Assembly: GCA_002501535.1 (NCBI GenBank)
Contig: DLTY01000048.1
Coordinates: 3,801-19,475 of the forward strand
Length of the DNA stretch: 15,675 nt
Direction of reading: 5' to 3'
Source of the DNA: a bacterium UBP7_UBA7824
GTDB taxonomy: Bacteria; UBP7; UBA6624
Part shown: positions 6,808 to 14,985 of the stretch, in pieces
Layout: each line of letters opens with the position of its first letter
Numbering within the stretch: the first letter of the stretch is position 1
The notes under the pieces: generated by a model
The model's input: the letters and a program-made list of their open reading frames with translations, nothing else
The model's database searches: none
What the model was told of the DNA's origin: nothing
Program-made: the position numbers and the translations under genes

Positions 6808-9800
6808 ATGGGAAAGAATATATTTGAAGAAGATCAGCATTTAGAGAAAATGATCTCTATGGGCAAAGATGAGAAGCCAAATTTTGATTGGTCAGAGCTA
6901 TTCAAAGAAGAGGATGCAAAAATTCCCTATGCTCTAGTTATTAAAGACGGTAAAGAGGAAGCTTTTAACCTGGCCGAAGTTGCCAAAACCATTGGGGGGG
7001 CTTTGACAGATTTACTCTTGTCCAAACAGGAAAAAGATATTTTCAATGAGCAAAATAAAACTTTTGTTTTAAATGTAGTTGATCTTGTCTCTTCAAAATT
7101 AGCTAAAAAAATTAAAGACAAAAAATCTTTAAAACTGACAAAAAGGGAAGTTTCATTATTGGTTGAAAAGGTATTAATAGAAAGAGATGCACACGATGTG
7201 GCCAGAAGTTTAGTTTTTAAAAGATCTTTAAGTAACCCAAATCGCGTTAATGATTTTTCAGGCAAGGTTAAACTTATAAGAAGAAATGGTCAGGTTGTTC
7301 CATGGAATGGAAGAAAAATTGAAAGTGCTGTAAGAAAAGCTTTTCTATCAATGCAGCTAGATTCCAGCTCCGCTGTTGATATTGCCAAATCTGTTACAGC
7401 TATTGTGATGGAAAGGTCGCAAGAGTTCATGGCAATAGAAGATGTTCAGGATTTAGTTCAGCAAGAGCTAATGCGTAAAGGCCATTACAAAGTAGCTGAA
7501 GCATACATTCTTTATCGTGCTGAGAGAAGATTTGCACGTACTTCACCAGGGGAAGAGAAAGACGAACAACTCGCTCTTGTCTCAGTTGTGAGAAATGACG
7601 GTTCTACTTTTTTCTGGGATGGTGAGGATTTGAGATTGAGAATCAAGTTTGCCTCAATAGGGCTTGACTTGATGATGACTGAAGATGAAGTTGAAAGTGA
7701 ATTAAGGAGATCTATTTTTTCAAACATGACAATGGAAGATTTAAAAAAGACGATTGTCTTGAACGCCAAAGCATTAATAGAAAAAGATTCAGGTTTCAAC
7801 AAATTTGCTGGCAGAATTCTTTTGACTTACATCTATGAAGAGGTTTTAGGTTGGGACATTGTTAAAGATGGAGTCGGACAGCTTAAGAAGTTCCATGAAA
7901 TTGCCTTTAAGAGAAACCTGAAAAGAGCTATAGAAATTGAAAGAATAAATCCTAAAATGTTAAATTATGACCTTGATAAACTGGCTTCTTTTATAGATCC
8001 TTCTTCTGATTTAGGTTTTGATTATTTGGGAATTCAGACCCTGTATGACCGTTATTTAATTATCGATAAAACTCAAGCTTTACACAAAAGACTTGAGTGT
8101 CCTCAGTTGTTCTGGATGAGAGTTTCGATGGGTTTGTTCTTAGAGGATGAAAATCGGGAAGAAAATGTTGTTCAACTTTATAAGATGTATAAAAGTAGAA
8201 GATTTTGCTCATCAACTCCAACGTTATTTAACTCAGGCACTTTACATTCTCAACTTTCTTCTTGTTACCTTTATAAGGTTGATGATGACCTTAAATCAAT
8301 TATGGAAAGGGGCATCGCTGAAAATGCTTATTTATCCAAATGGGCTGGAGGCCTTGGCGGCAGTTGGACAGCTGTTAGGGGAATGGGTTCTTACATCAAG
8401 GGTACAAACGGAGAAAGTCAGGGTGTAATTCCATTTTTAAAACTCCATAATGATCAACTTGTTGCTGTTAATCAGGGTGGGAAAAGGAAAGGTTCCGGAT
8501 GTGCATACCTGGAAAGCTGGCATAGTGATATCTTTGATTTCTTGGACTTAAGAAAGAATACTGGTGATGAACGAAGGAGAACTCATGATTTGAATACCGC
8601 AAATTGGATTCCAGATTTGTTTATGAAAAGAATGGAGGCACGTGAAACATGGACACTTTTTCACAGTAATGAAACCCCGGAATTGCATGATTTGTATGGT
8701 TCTGATTTTGAGAAAAAATATACTGAGTATGAAAACTTAGCCAAAGAAGGGAAGATTTTTAGCGAAAAGATTCCAGCATTAGATCTTTGGAAAAAGATGT
8801 TGACAATGCTTTTTGAGACCGGTCATCCATGGATTACCTTTAAAGATGCTTGCAATATGCGTAATCCTCAAGACCATGTTGGAGTAATACACAGTTCCAA
8901 TCTTTGTACTGAAATCACACTCAATACTGGTGCTGATGAAACGGCTGTTTGCAATCTTGGCTCAGTTGTTTTGGAAAACCATCTTGATTTAGAAGGAAAT
9001 CTTGATAGGAAAAAATTGAGAGAAACAATCAGGATAGCGATAAGAGCTCTTGATAATGTTATTGATATTAATTTTTATCCAACTACACCAGCTTCAAACT
9101 CCAACAATAGGCATCGCCCTATTGGACTTGGGGTAATGGGTTTGCAGAATTCTTTATACATGAAGGACATTGCTTTTGGTTCTGAGGAAGCTGTGGACTT
9201 CAATGATGAGTTCATGGAGGCAATAGCTTATTATGCGTATGAAGCATCAAGTGATTTGTCCGAAGAAAGAGGCAGTTACTCTAGTTTTAAAGGTTCAAAA
9301 TGGTCTAGGGGAATTATGCCGATAGACAGTTTAGAAAGTTTGGAAAAAGAGCGTAATGTCAAAATTGATGTGCCGCGTTCTAAGTCTATGAACTGGGATG
9401 AATTAAGAAAAAAGATTAAAAAGCAAGGAATGAGAAACAGTAATGTTTTGGCCATTGCCCCAACTGCAACAATCTCAAATATCATGGGTAGCTCCCCATG
9501 CATCGAGCCAACATACAAAAACCTTTTCGTTAAGAGTAATCTTTCTGGAGACTTTATTAGTTTAAATCAGTTTCTCGTTAATGATCTGAAAGATTTGAAC
9601 CTATGGGATCAAGAGATGCTCGATCAATTAAAATATTTTGATGGAGAGCTTGAGGATATTGCTGAGATTCCTCAAGACATTAAAGACAAATACAAAACAG
9701 CTTTTTCAATTAGTCATGAGTACTTGATTGATGCAGCTGCAAGAAGGCAAAAATGGATAGATCAGTCACAGTCAGTTAATTTGTTTTTGGCAAAACCGGA

Positions 9801-10020
9801 ATTAAAAACACTTTCACATATGTATAGGCGCGCTTGGCATACAGGTTTAAAAACAACTTATTATTTAAGAACACTTGGAGCTTCAGATATTGAAAAGGCG
9901 ACAATTGACGTCAAAAAGGAAGTTAGAGGCGTTGTTTCAGGAGAGCAAGATTCACAACCACAAAGCGCATGCAGCATTGATGCTTGGATGAATGGTGAAG
10001 AATGTGAATCTTGTCAGTGA
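6808..10020 (+). CDS. nrdA: Ribonucleoside-diphosphate reductase large subunit, Chlamydia-like, with several ATP-cone domains
   Basis: NrdA (R1) reduces NDPs to dNDPs using the radical delivered by NrdB. The 1070 residues are much longer than E. coli NrdA (761) because of about 350 N-terminal residues with three cone-like units: about 41-139 (degenerate), 153-241 (canonical, IRRNGQVVPWNGRKIESAV) and 255-345 (degenerate). The catalytic barrel is complete: Cys486 (LSSCYL) and Cys715 (AVCNLGS) form the reducing pair, Asn698-Leu-Cys700-Thr-Glu702 holds the thiyl radical Cys and its partners, and Tyr1018-Tyr1019 (TTYYLR) relay the radical. The C-terminus CESCQ gives the mobile cysteine pair (1066, 1069) recharged by thioredoxin or glutaredoxin. 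GGAG (6797-6800) lies seven bases before ATG; the gene starts 19 bases after nrdB. Domain order and C-terminus resemble chlamydial NrdA. Confidence 0.96.
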   Translation: MGKNIFEEDQHLEKMISMGKDEKPNFDWSELFKEEDAKIPYALVIKDGKEEAFNLAEVAKTIGGALTDLLLSKQEKDIFNEQNKTFVLNVVDLVSSKLAKKIKDKKSLKLTKREVSLLVEKVLIERDAHDVARSLVFKRSLSNPNRVNDFSGKVKLIRRNGQVVPWNGRKIESAVRKAFLSMQLDSSSAVDIAKSVTAIVMERSQEFMAIEDVQDLVQQELMRKGHYKVAEAYILYRAERRFARTSPGEEKDEQLALVSVVRNDGSTFFWDGEDLRLRIKFASIGLDLMMTEDEVESELRRSIFSNMTMEDLKKTIVLNAKALIEKDSGFNKFAGRILLTYIYEEVLGWDIVKDGVGQLKKFHEIAFKRNLKRAIEIERINPKMLNYDLDKLASFIDPSSDLGFDYLGIQTLYDRYLIIDKTQALHKRLECPQLFWMRVSMGLFLEDENREENVVQLYKMYKSRRFCSSTPTLFNSGTLHSQLSSCYLYKVDDDLKSIMERGIAENAYLSKWAGGLGGSWTAVRGMGSYIKGTNGESQGVIPFLKLHNDQLVAVNQGGKRKGSGCAYLESWHSDIFDFLDLRKNTGDERRRTHDLNTANWIPDLFMKRMEARETWTLFHSNETPELHDLYGSDFEKKYTEYENLAKEGKIFSEKIPALDLWKKMLTMLFETGHPWITFKDACNMRNPQDHVGVIHSSNLCTEITLNTGADETAVCNLGSVVLENHLDLEGNLDRKKLRETIRIAIRALDNVIDINFYPTTPASNSNNRHRPIGLGVMGLQNSLYMKDIAFGSEEAVDFNDEFMEAIAYYAYEASSDLSEERGSYSSFKGSKWSRGIMPIDSLESLEKERNVKIDVPRSKSMNWDELRKKIKKQGMRNSNVLAIAPTATISNIMGSSPCIEPTYKNLFVKSNLSGDFISLNQFLVNDLKDLNLWDQEMLDQLKYFDGELEDIAEIPQDIKDKYKTAFSISHEYLIDAAARRQKWIDQSQSVNLFLAKPELKTLSHMYRRAWHTGLKTTYYLRTLGASDIEKATIDVKKEVRGVVSGEQDSQPQSACSIDAWMNGEECESCQ

Positions 10021-10026
10021 TGTTTA

Positions 10027-10593
10027 ATGTCAGTAAAATCTGATTCTTGGATTAAAAAAATGGCTACTGATCATGACATGATCAGTCCTTTTTCCCCTCA
10101 TCAAATTAGAGAGGAAAAAGGTAAAAAGGTAGTATCTTACGGACTTTCATCTTATGGCTACGATATTAGAGTAGCCGATGAATTCAAAATATTTACAAAT
10201 ATACATTCAAAAGAAATTGATCCAAAAGAAATTAAAAAAGATTGTTTCGTTGAGGTTAAAGCAGATGATATTCTTGTTCCGCCCAATTCTTTTGCGCTCG
10301 CAAGAACTGTTGAGTACTTCAAAATACCGAGACGAGTTATAACATTATGTGTTGGTAAGTCAACATATGCAAGATGCGGAATCATTGTCAATGTAACACC
10401 ATTTGAACCAGAATGGGAGGGTTATGTAACGCTGGAAATCAGCAATACTACACCATTGCCAGCACGCATTTATGCAAACCAGGGAATTGCTCAGGTTTTA
10501 TTCTTTGAAAGTGATCAGGAATGTGAGGTTTCCTACAAAGATCGAAGCGGTAAGTACCAATCCCAAACTGGTATAACCTTACCTAGCGTTTAG
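10027..10593 (+). CDS. dcd: dCTP deaminase
   Basis: Dcd converts dCTP to dUTP and ammonia, supplying dUMP for thymidylate synthesis. It is a 188-residue trimeric-dUTPase-fold protein. The signature [13 protein letters not shown] contains the Ser and Arg of the active site, and the catalytic Glu is Glu137 in VTLEISN. Near the N-terminus [15 protein letters not shown] is typical of the family. The form that also hydrolyses dUTP (dCTP deaminase-dUTPase) is related, and I cannot separate the two by eye. The gene begins six bases after the nrdA stop, so it belongs to the nrd operon and links reduction of CDP to the thymidine branch. Confidence 0.94.
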   Translation: MSVKSDSWIKKMATDHDMISPFSPHQIREEKGKKVVSYGLSSYGYDIRVADEFKIFTNIHSKEIDPKEIKKDCFVEVKADDILVPPNSFALARTVEYFKIPRRVITLCVGKSTYARCGIIVNVTPFEPEWEGYVTLEISNTTPLPARIYANQGIAQVLFFESDQECEVSYKDRSGKYQSQTGITLPSV

Positions 10594-10621
10594 TTTTTTA
10601 GTCGCTACATTTTTTACCTAT

Positions 10622-10627
10622 AGGAGG
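10622..10627 (+). promoter_or_regulatory. Strong Shine-Dalgarno sequence of ssb
   Basis: AGGAGG lies six bases before ATG 10634, the strongest ribosome binding site in the window. It fits the high expression expected of single-strand binding protein inside an operon of less abundant enzymes. Confidence 0.85.
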
Positions 10628-10633
10628 ATATAT

Positions 10634-11101
10634 ATGATAAATAAAGTTATATTGTTAGGAAGGCTTGGTGGAGATGCGGAAGTGTCACATTATGACAGTG
10701 GTAGATCTCAGGCGAAATTCAGCATGGTAACTTCTCGTAGATTCAAAACTAAAGATGGAGAAGATCGAGAGGACTCCCAGTGGCACAATGTGATCATCTG
10801 GGGCAATGCAGATAGATTAGATTACATTCCTGAAGTTTTCAAAAAAGGAAAAATGGTTTATGTTGAAGGTATGGTCAAGTATAGAGCATATGAACCTGAA
10901 CCAGGAAACAAAAGATATTTCACTGATATAGATGCTAGTTGGCCTCATGGTGTATTGAAGGTTGTTTCTTCACAGAATTCAGAGAATTCAATGCAGTCTA
11001 CTCAGAATGCTGGAGGTTCTACGTCCACTCCCCCACAGGAGATTGATGTCGAAAAAGATATTCCAACTGTTGATTTCGGCGATTTACCACCAGTGGAGTA
11101 A
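10634..11101 (+). CDS. ssb: Single-stranded DNA-binding protein
   Basis: SSB coats single-stranded DNA in replication, recombination and repair. The 155-residue protein begins with the OB-fold start MINKVILLGRLGGDAE, with the conserved FSMVTSRRFK and the SQWHNVIIWG strand holding family aromatic residues, then KGKMVYVEG. From about residue 115 the sequence turns into a low-complexity Ser/Gln/Asn/Thr linker. The last residues are DIPTVDFGDLPPVE, which is acidic and proline-rich but does not end in the usual DDDIPF tip that binds partner proteins. It lies between dcd and cinA, upstream of recA, which makes sense for a DNA-maintenance operon. Confidence 0.95.
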   Translation: MINKVILLGRLGGDAEVSHYDSGRSQAKFSMVTSRRFKTKDGEDREDSQWHNVIIWGNADRLDYIPEVFKKGKMVYVEGMVKYRAYEPEPGNKRYFTDIDASWPHGVLKVVSSQNSENSMQSTQNAGGSTSTPPQEIDVEKDIPTVDFGDLPPVE

Positions 11102-11569
11102 ATGATCGATTTGATCCAGGAAATTGGCGATAATTTAAAATCGCAAAATATGATGATATCAACAGCCGAATCTCTGACTGGAGGCTTGCTTAGTTCAAAA
11201 TTTTGCGAGATTCCGGGTTCTTCCGAATGGTTTGCAGGAGGAATGATATGCTATAAAAATGAGATTAAGGAGATGCTGGGTGTTGAAAAATCATTTATTG
11301 AAACGAATGGAGTTGTAAATTGCAAAACAGCATATGCTCTTGCAAAAAACATTGCATTAAAATTCAATACTGAAATAGGTGTTTCTTTAACTGGTATTGC
11401 GGGACCATCAACGGATTTAAAGAATACACCAATAGGAACAGTTCATATAGGTTTTTATTCAGAGGAAGATTCTGAATGTAGAAAATTTTGCTTCAGTGGA
11501 ACAAGAAACCAAATTAGGGAAAAGTCTGTCAAGGAAGCAATTAATATGATTTTAAACAAAATTAAATAA
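11102..11569 (+). CDS. CinA C-terminal domain protein (nicotinamide-nucleotide amidohydrolase, PncC-like)
   Basis: The 155 residues correspond to the C-terminal domain of CinA only; there is no N-terminal molybdopterin-binding-like (COG1058) part. The domain turns NMN into nicotinate mononucleotide and ammonia, recycling NMN made by NAD-dependent DNA ligase. Marks are TAESLTGGLLSS at about residues 20-31, PGSSEWFAGGMICY, and GVSLTGIAGPS at about 91-101. The start codon follows the ssb stop directly. A CinA-family gene just upstream of recA is a widespread order, also seen in Firmicutes. Called pncC in species that have the stand-alone form. Confidence 0.92.
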   Translation: MIDLIQEIGDNLKSQNMMISTAESLTGGLLSSKFCEIPGSSEWFAGGMICYKNEIKEMLGVEKSFIETNGVVNCKTAYALAKNIALKFNTEIGVSLTGIAGPSTDLKNTPIGTVHIGFYSEEDSECRKFCFSGTRNQIREKSVKEAINMILNKIK

Positions 11570-11580
11570 GGAGAAGTAAA

Positions 11581-12594
11581 ATGGCAAAATCACCAAAAAA
11601 GAAAAATAAAAAAATCGGAGAGTTGGAACGAGTTGTTAACCAAATAGAAACCAAGTACGGAGAAGGTTCATTGATGAGGCTTGGTTCTAAACCTATTGCT
11701 GATATCCCGGCTGTTTCCACCGGTTCTTTACAATTAGATTACATTCTTGGAATCGGAGGTATTCCATGCGGAAGGATCATTGAGATTTTTGGTCCAGAAG
11801 CTGGTGGGAAAACGACTTTGGCATTGGAGATAGTTGCAGCCGGTCAAAAATTAGGCAAAGAAATTGTTTACATTGATGCTGAAAATGCTCTTGATCCCAA
11901 ATATGCTCGTGCAATTGGGGTCGATGTCGATAACATGTTTCTTAGTCAACCTGATACTGCGGAAGCGTGTTTGGAAATCTGCGATGAAGTTATTAGATCA
12001 GGTGAGGTTGGGGTTGTTGTTATAGACAGTGTAGCTGCAATGGTTCCCAAGGCAGAACTAGATGGAAAAATAGGAGACAAGCATGTAGGTCTTCAGGCTA
12101 GGTTAATGTCTCAAGCATTACGTCGAATTGCAGGTGCAGCCGCTAAAAATAATACTGTTGTTATCTTTATAAATCAGATTAGAGAAAAGATTGGAATCAT
12201 GTTTGGTAACCCTGAAACAACACCAGGTGGAAGAGCATTAAAGTTTTTTTCTTCTGTCAGAATAGACATTAGAAAAGCAAAGTCTATTGTTGAGGGAGAT
12301 GAGATTATTGGCTCTACTCATCGAGCACGAGTTGTAAAAAACAAGGTAGCTCCACCTTTCAAGACTGCTGAATTTCCATTGCGTTATGGTTATGGAATCT
12401 GGAGTGAAGCAGAATTGATAGAGCTCGGAACGCATTACAAGTTAATTCAAAAATCAGGTTCTTGGTATAACGCTAAAGACGGTTCCATTACACTTGGTCA
12501 AGGTTTGCGTAAAGCAGCAAACTACCTTAATGAAGACTTGGAGCTGAAAGAAGAAATCATTGCTACATTAAAGGAAAAACTAGGGATTAAATAA
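11581..12594 (+). CDS. recA: RecA recombinase
   Basis: RecA forms ATP-dependent filaments on single-stranded DNA, drives strand exchange and activates the SOS response. The 337-residue protein has Walker A GPEAGGKT at residues 71-78, the VVVIDSVAAMVPKAE Walker B region, the LMSQALRRIAG helix, the NQIREKIG-MFGNPETTPGG loop 2 region and the KVAPPFKTAEF C-terminal core. Length is slightly shorter than E. coli RecA, with no long acidic tail. Deviations from the usual sequence are GPEAGGKT for GPESSGKT and AENALDP for AEHALDP (Asn102). The start has a good AGGAG ahead (11568-11572) and lies 11 bases after cinA. I see no LexA-type box just upstream, so expression may be driven from within or before the operon. 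Confidence 0.97.
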   Translation: MAKSPKKKNKKIGELERVVNQIETKYGEGSLMRLGSKPIADIPAVSTGSLQLDYILGIGGIPCGRIIEIFGPEAGGKTTLALEIVAAGQKLGKEIVYIDAENALDPKYARAIGVDVDNMFLSQPDTAEACLEICDEVIRSGEVGVVVIDSVAAMVPKAELDGKIGDKHVGLQARLMSQALRRIAGAAAKNNTVVIFINQIREKIGIMFGNPETTPGGRALKFFSSVRIDIRKAKSIVEGDEIIGSTHRARVVKNKVAPPFKTAEFPLRYGYGIWSEAELIELGTHYKLIQKSGSWYNAKDGSITLGQGLRKAANYLNEDLELKEEIIATLKEKLGIK

Positions 12595-12598
12595 AATT

Positions 12599-14146
12599 AT
12601 GATTTTATGGTTAGGCTTACTATTAGCGGAAATGGTTCCAACCCCCTTGATGGCTTTCATTCTTCTTTGTCTTGGGACCGCAATCGCACTTTATGTTTTG
12701 GCGTTGAGGAAGTTAAAAACAATTCACAATAAAAAAGTAGATCAAAATATAGCAGAAATACTAGAGGCTAAATCTAAACTCACAGCGGAAAAAAAGGAAA
12801 CCCTGGCAGCAAAAGAAAATTTACAAAAAAAACGAGAAGAAATAATCAAACAAGAATCAAACATTTTTGCTGAAAAAAACATATTGAAATCACAAAAAGA
12901 AAATTTCAAATTGCATAAACAAGAGTCATTAGAAAGATTTGAAAAAAGAGATCAATCACTGATGAAAAGGGAAGAAAAAATATCTGTTGAAGAAAATCAG
13001 ATTGTCGAAAAGCTAGAGGATGTTGCAAAAATGACCAAAAAGGAAGCTGGTGAATTTATATTGCAATCTGCAAAAAAAGCAAACAGGCAAGCATTGAAAG
13101 CATTATTCAAAGAGGGCGAGGATCAAGCTCAAGCTGAAAGCCAACAGCGAGCACAGCAATTGTTATTAGATGCTATTCAGGGAATTAGCGTCCCTTCTGT
13201 TTTGGGCAATGATATTTTAGGAAGAGTTGAGATTTCTGATGAGAACTTCAAGGGAAGGGTGATAGGTCGTGCTGGCAGAAATATTAAGTATTTCCAAGAG
13301 ACAGCAGGTGTTGATTTAATTGTAGATGAAACTCTTTTTTTAACAATCTCATCATTCGATGGGGTGAGGCAGGCAGTTGCAACAATTGCTCTTGAGCGTT
13401 TGATAAAAGATGGAAGGATACACGCCCCCGCTATTGACAGAGAGGTTAAAAAAGCAACACAAGAAGTAACAAAGATGGTCAATGACTATGGTGAAAAGGC
13501 AGCTGAGGAAGCTGGTGTTCCCGGCTTGCATAAGGTTATCATTAAGATGATTGGGAAGATGAGCTTCAGATCTAGCTTTGGACAGAATTTATTACAGCAT
13601 AGTGTTGAATGTGCAAGAATCGCAGGACAGCTCGCAAAAGAGTTGGGTTTGGATCAAAGCGTGCTTAGGAGAATGGCTTTATTGCATGATATAGGTAAGA
13701 TATTACCAAGTGAAGGCGAAACAAACTCACATGCCTTAGCAGGAGCAAAGCTTTTAAAGGAGTATGGCGAATCTGACAAAATTGTCAATGCAGTTGCCTC
13801 ACACCATGGAGAGGAAAAATGTACAAGTGTTGAGGGTGAGATTTTAAAAATTTCAGATGCACTTTCGGGAGCAAGACCAGGGGCAAGACGAGACACTTAT
13901 GAGATATACATAGAGCGTCTAAAAAGAATTGAGGAAATCGGTAATTCTTTGCCAGGCGTATTGCAGACTTATGCTGTTAGCGCTGGAAGAGAGGTCAGGG
14001 TGATTCTTGATCCAGACAGAACAACTGATGAAGACCCTAGTGTTTTAGCAGGCGATCTTTTAAAGAGGATTAAAAAAGAACTTGATATTCCTGGAAAAAC
14101 TACAATTACGGTAATTAGAGAAAAAAGGGATTCGGTACAGGGATGA
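12599..14146 (+). CDS. rny: Ribonuclease Y
   Basis: RNase Y is a membrane-anchored endoribonuclease that starts mRNA decay. The 515 residues show the full order: an N-terminal membrane helix (about residues 18-36), a long Lys/Glu/Gln-rich coiled coil (about 45-190), a KH domain with GRVIGRAGRNIK (about 220-231), and the HD domain with His363-Asp364 in LLHDIGK plus downstream SHHGEE and KISDALSGARPGARR. The C-terminus ends in the usual TITVIREKR. The GRAGRN KH loop has Ala where GREGRN is most common. ATG 12599 is five bases after recA without a strong ribosome binding site; its stop overlaps the next start as ATGA. The recA-rny-ymdB order is also found in Bacillus and relatives, here in a different type of genome. 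Confidence 0.97.
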   Translation: MILWLGLLLAEMVPTPLMAFILLCLGTAIALYVLALRKLKTIHNKKVDQNIAEILEAKSKLTAEKKETLAAKENLQKKREEIIKQESNIFAEKNILKSQKENFKLHKQESLERFEKRDQSLMKREEKISVEENQIVEKLEDVAKMTKKEAGEFILQSAKKANRQALKALFKEGEDQAQAESQQRAQQLLLDAIQGISVPSVLGNDILGRVEISDENFKGRVIGRAGRNIKYFQETAGVDLIVDETLFLTISSFDGVRQAVATIALERLIKDGRIHAPAIDREVKKATQEVTKMVNDYGEKAAEEAGVPGLHKVIIKMIGKMSFRSSFGQNLLQHSVECARIAGQLAKELGLDQSVLRRMALLHDIGKILPSEGETNSHALAGAKLLKEYGESDKIVNAVASHHGEEKCTSVEGEILKISDALSGARPGARRDTYEIYIERLKRIEEIGNSLPGVLQTYAVSAGREVRVILDPDRTTDEDPSVLAGDLLKRIKKELDIPGKTTITVIREKRDSVQG

Positions 14147-14937
14147 TAAAAGTTTTATCTATTGGCGATGTTTTTGGGAGACCAGGGAGAAAGCTTTGCA
14201 AAACATTGATTCCAGAACTTAGATCAAAGCATAAAGCTGATTTGGTTATAGTCAATGCTGAAAATGCAAGTGGCGGTAAAGGGCTTTCTGAAAAAAACTA
14301 TAAAGAGATAATGGAATCCGGTATTGATTTAATAACGCTTGGCGATCACATGTTTGATCAAAAATCAATCAAGACAATTATGGAAAATAAAAGAAATCCA
14401 ATTATTCGTCCAGTTAATTATCCAAGTTCTGAAATGGCTGGACAAGGTATCTGGACAACATCTTTAAACAGTGTTGAGATTAATGTTATTTGCTTGCAAG
14501 GAAGGATTTTCATGAGAGAGGGAGCAGATAATCCCTTTAGAGCTTTTGATGAAATTCATGATAAGTTGAATTCAGATTCAATTAATCTAGTTGAATTTCA
14601 TGCTGAGGCAACAAGTGAAAAACATGCAATGTTTTGGTATCTTGATGGTCGTGTTTCAGCCGCTTGGGGAACGCATACCCATGTTGCTACAGCTGATGAA
14701 AGAGTGTATCCGCAAGGGCTTGGCGCTATTGCTGATCTTGGAATGACTGGTCCTGTAGATAGTGTGATTGGTGTTGATTGTGAAAGCAGCATCAAAAGGT
14801 TTACCTCAGGTGTCTATTCAAGATTCAAGGTTTCTGAATCTGAAAGAGTTGCACTAAATGGTGCCCTGTTTGAGATTGATGAAAAGACCAAAGAGTGCAT
14901 AAGTGTTACCAGGATTCGAGAAGAGTCTGTAGTTTAG
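14143..14937 (+). CDS. ymdB: YmdB-family metallophosphoesterase (TIGR00282)
   Basis: Members of this family hydrolyse 2',3'-cyclic nucleotides and influence cell fate in Bacillus. The 264-residue protein shows the two-metal site: Asp9 (GDVFGRPGR), Glu40-Asn41 (NAENASGG), Asp68-His69 (LGDHMFD), the His in VEFHAEATSEK, and the His pair in WGTHTHVATADE. Bacillus YmdB has Asn at the position of Asp68, so this ligand differs, though Asp can bind metal as well. The gene starts inside the rny stop codon (ATGA, 14143-14146), so the two proteins are probably made together. This is the last gene of the plus-strand run. Confidence 0.93.
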   Translation: MIKVLSIGDVFGRPGRKLCKTLIPELRSKHKADLVIVNAENASGGKGLSEKNYKEIMESGIDLITLGDHMFDQKSIKTIMENKRNPIIRPVNYPSSEMAGQGIWTTSLNSVEINVICLQGRIFMREGADNPFRAFDEIHDKLNSDSINLVEFHAEATSEKHAMFWYLDGRVSAAWGTHTHVATADERVYPQGLGAIADLGMTGPVDSVIGVDCESSIKRFTSGVYSRFKVSESERVALNGALFEIDEKTKECISVTRIREESVV

Positions 14938-14960
14938 TTTTCTTTCGAAAAGAGATTCCA

Positions 14961-14985
14961 TAAGATTTTAAAATATTTTTTCTTA
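14961..14985. terminator. Weak AT-only hairpin between convergent ymdB and acs
   Basis: TAAGA (14961-14965) and TCTTA (14981-14985) bracket an inner AAAA/TTTT repeat followed by T-rich sequence. It sits in the 45-base convergent gap and reaches into the acs stop codon, so it could serve as a shared terminator, but without a G-C core and with unpaired T positions it is weak. Confidence 0.25.

Noticed and set aside
6927..7265. 112-residue minus-strand open frame opposite nrdA
   Set aside because: Low-complexity Ser/Leu/Thr-rich translation typical of an antisense shadow; nrdA is certain here.
8147..8428. 93-residue plus-strand frame inside nrdA
   Set aside because: Out of frame with intact, highly conserved NrdA sequence covering the same bases.
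10594..10633. Terminator between dcd and ssb
   Set aside because: The gap has T-runs but no hairpin with G-C pairs.
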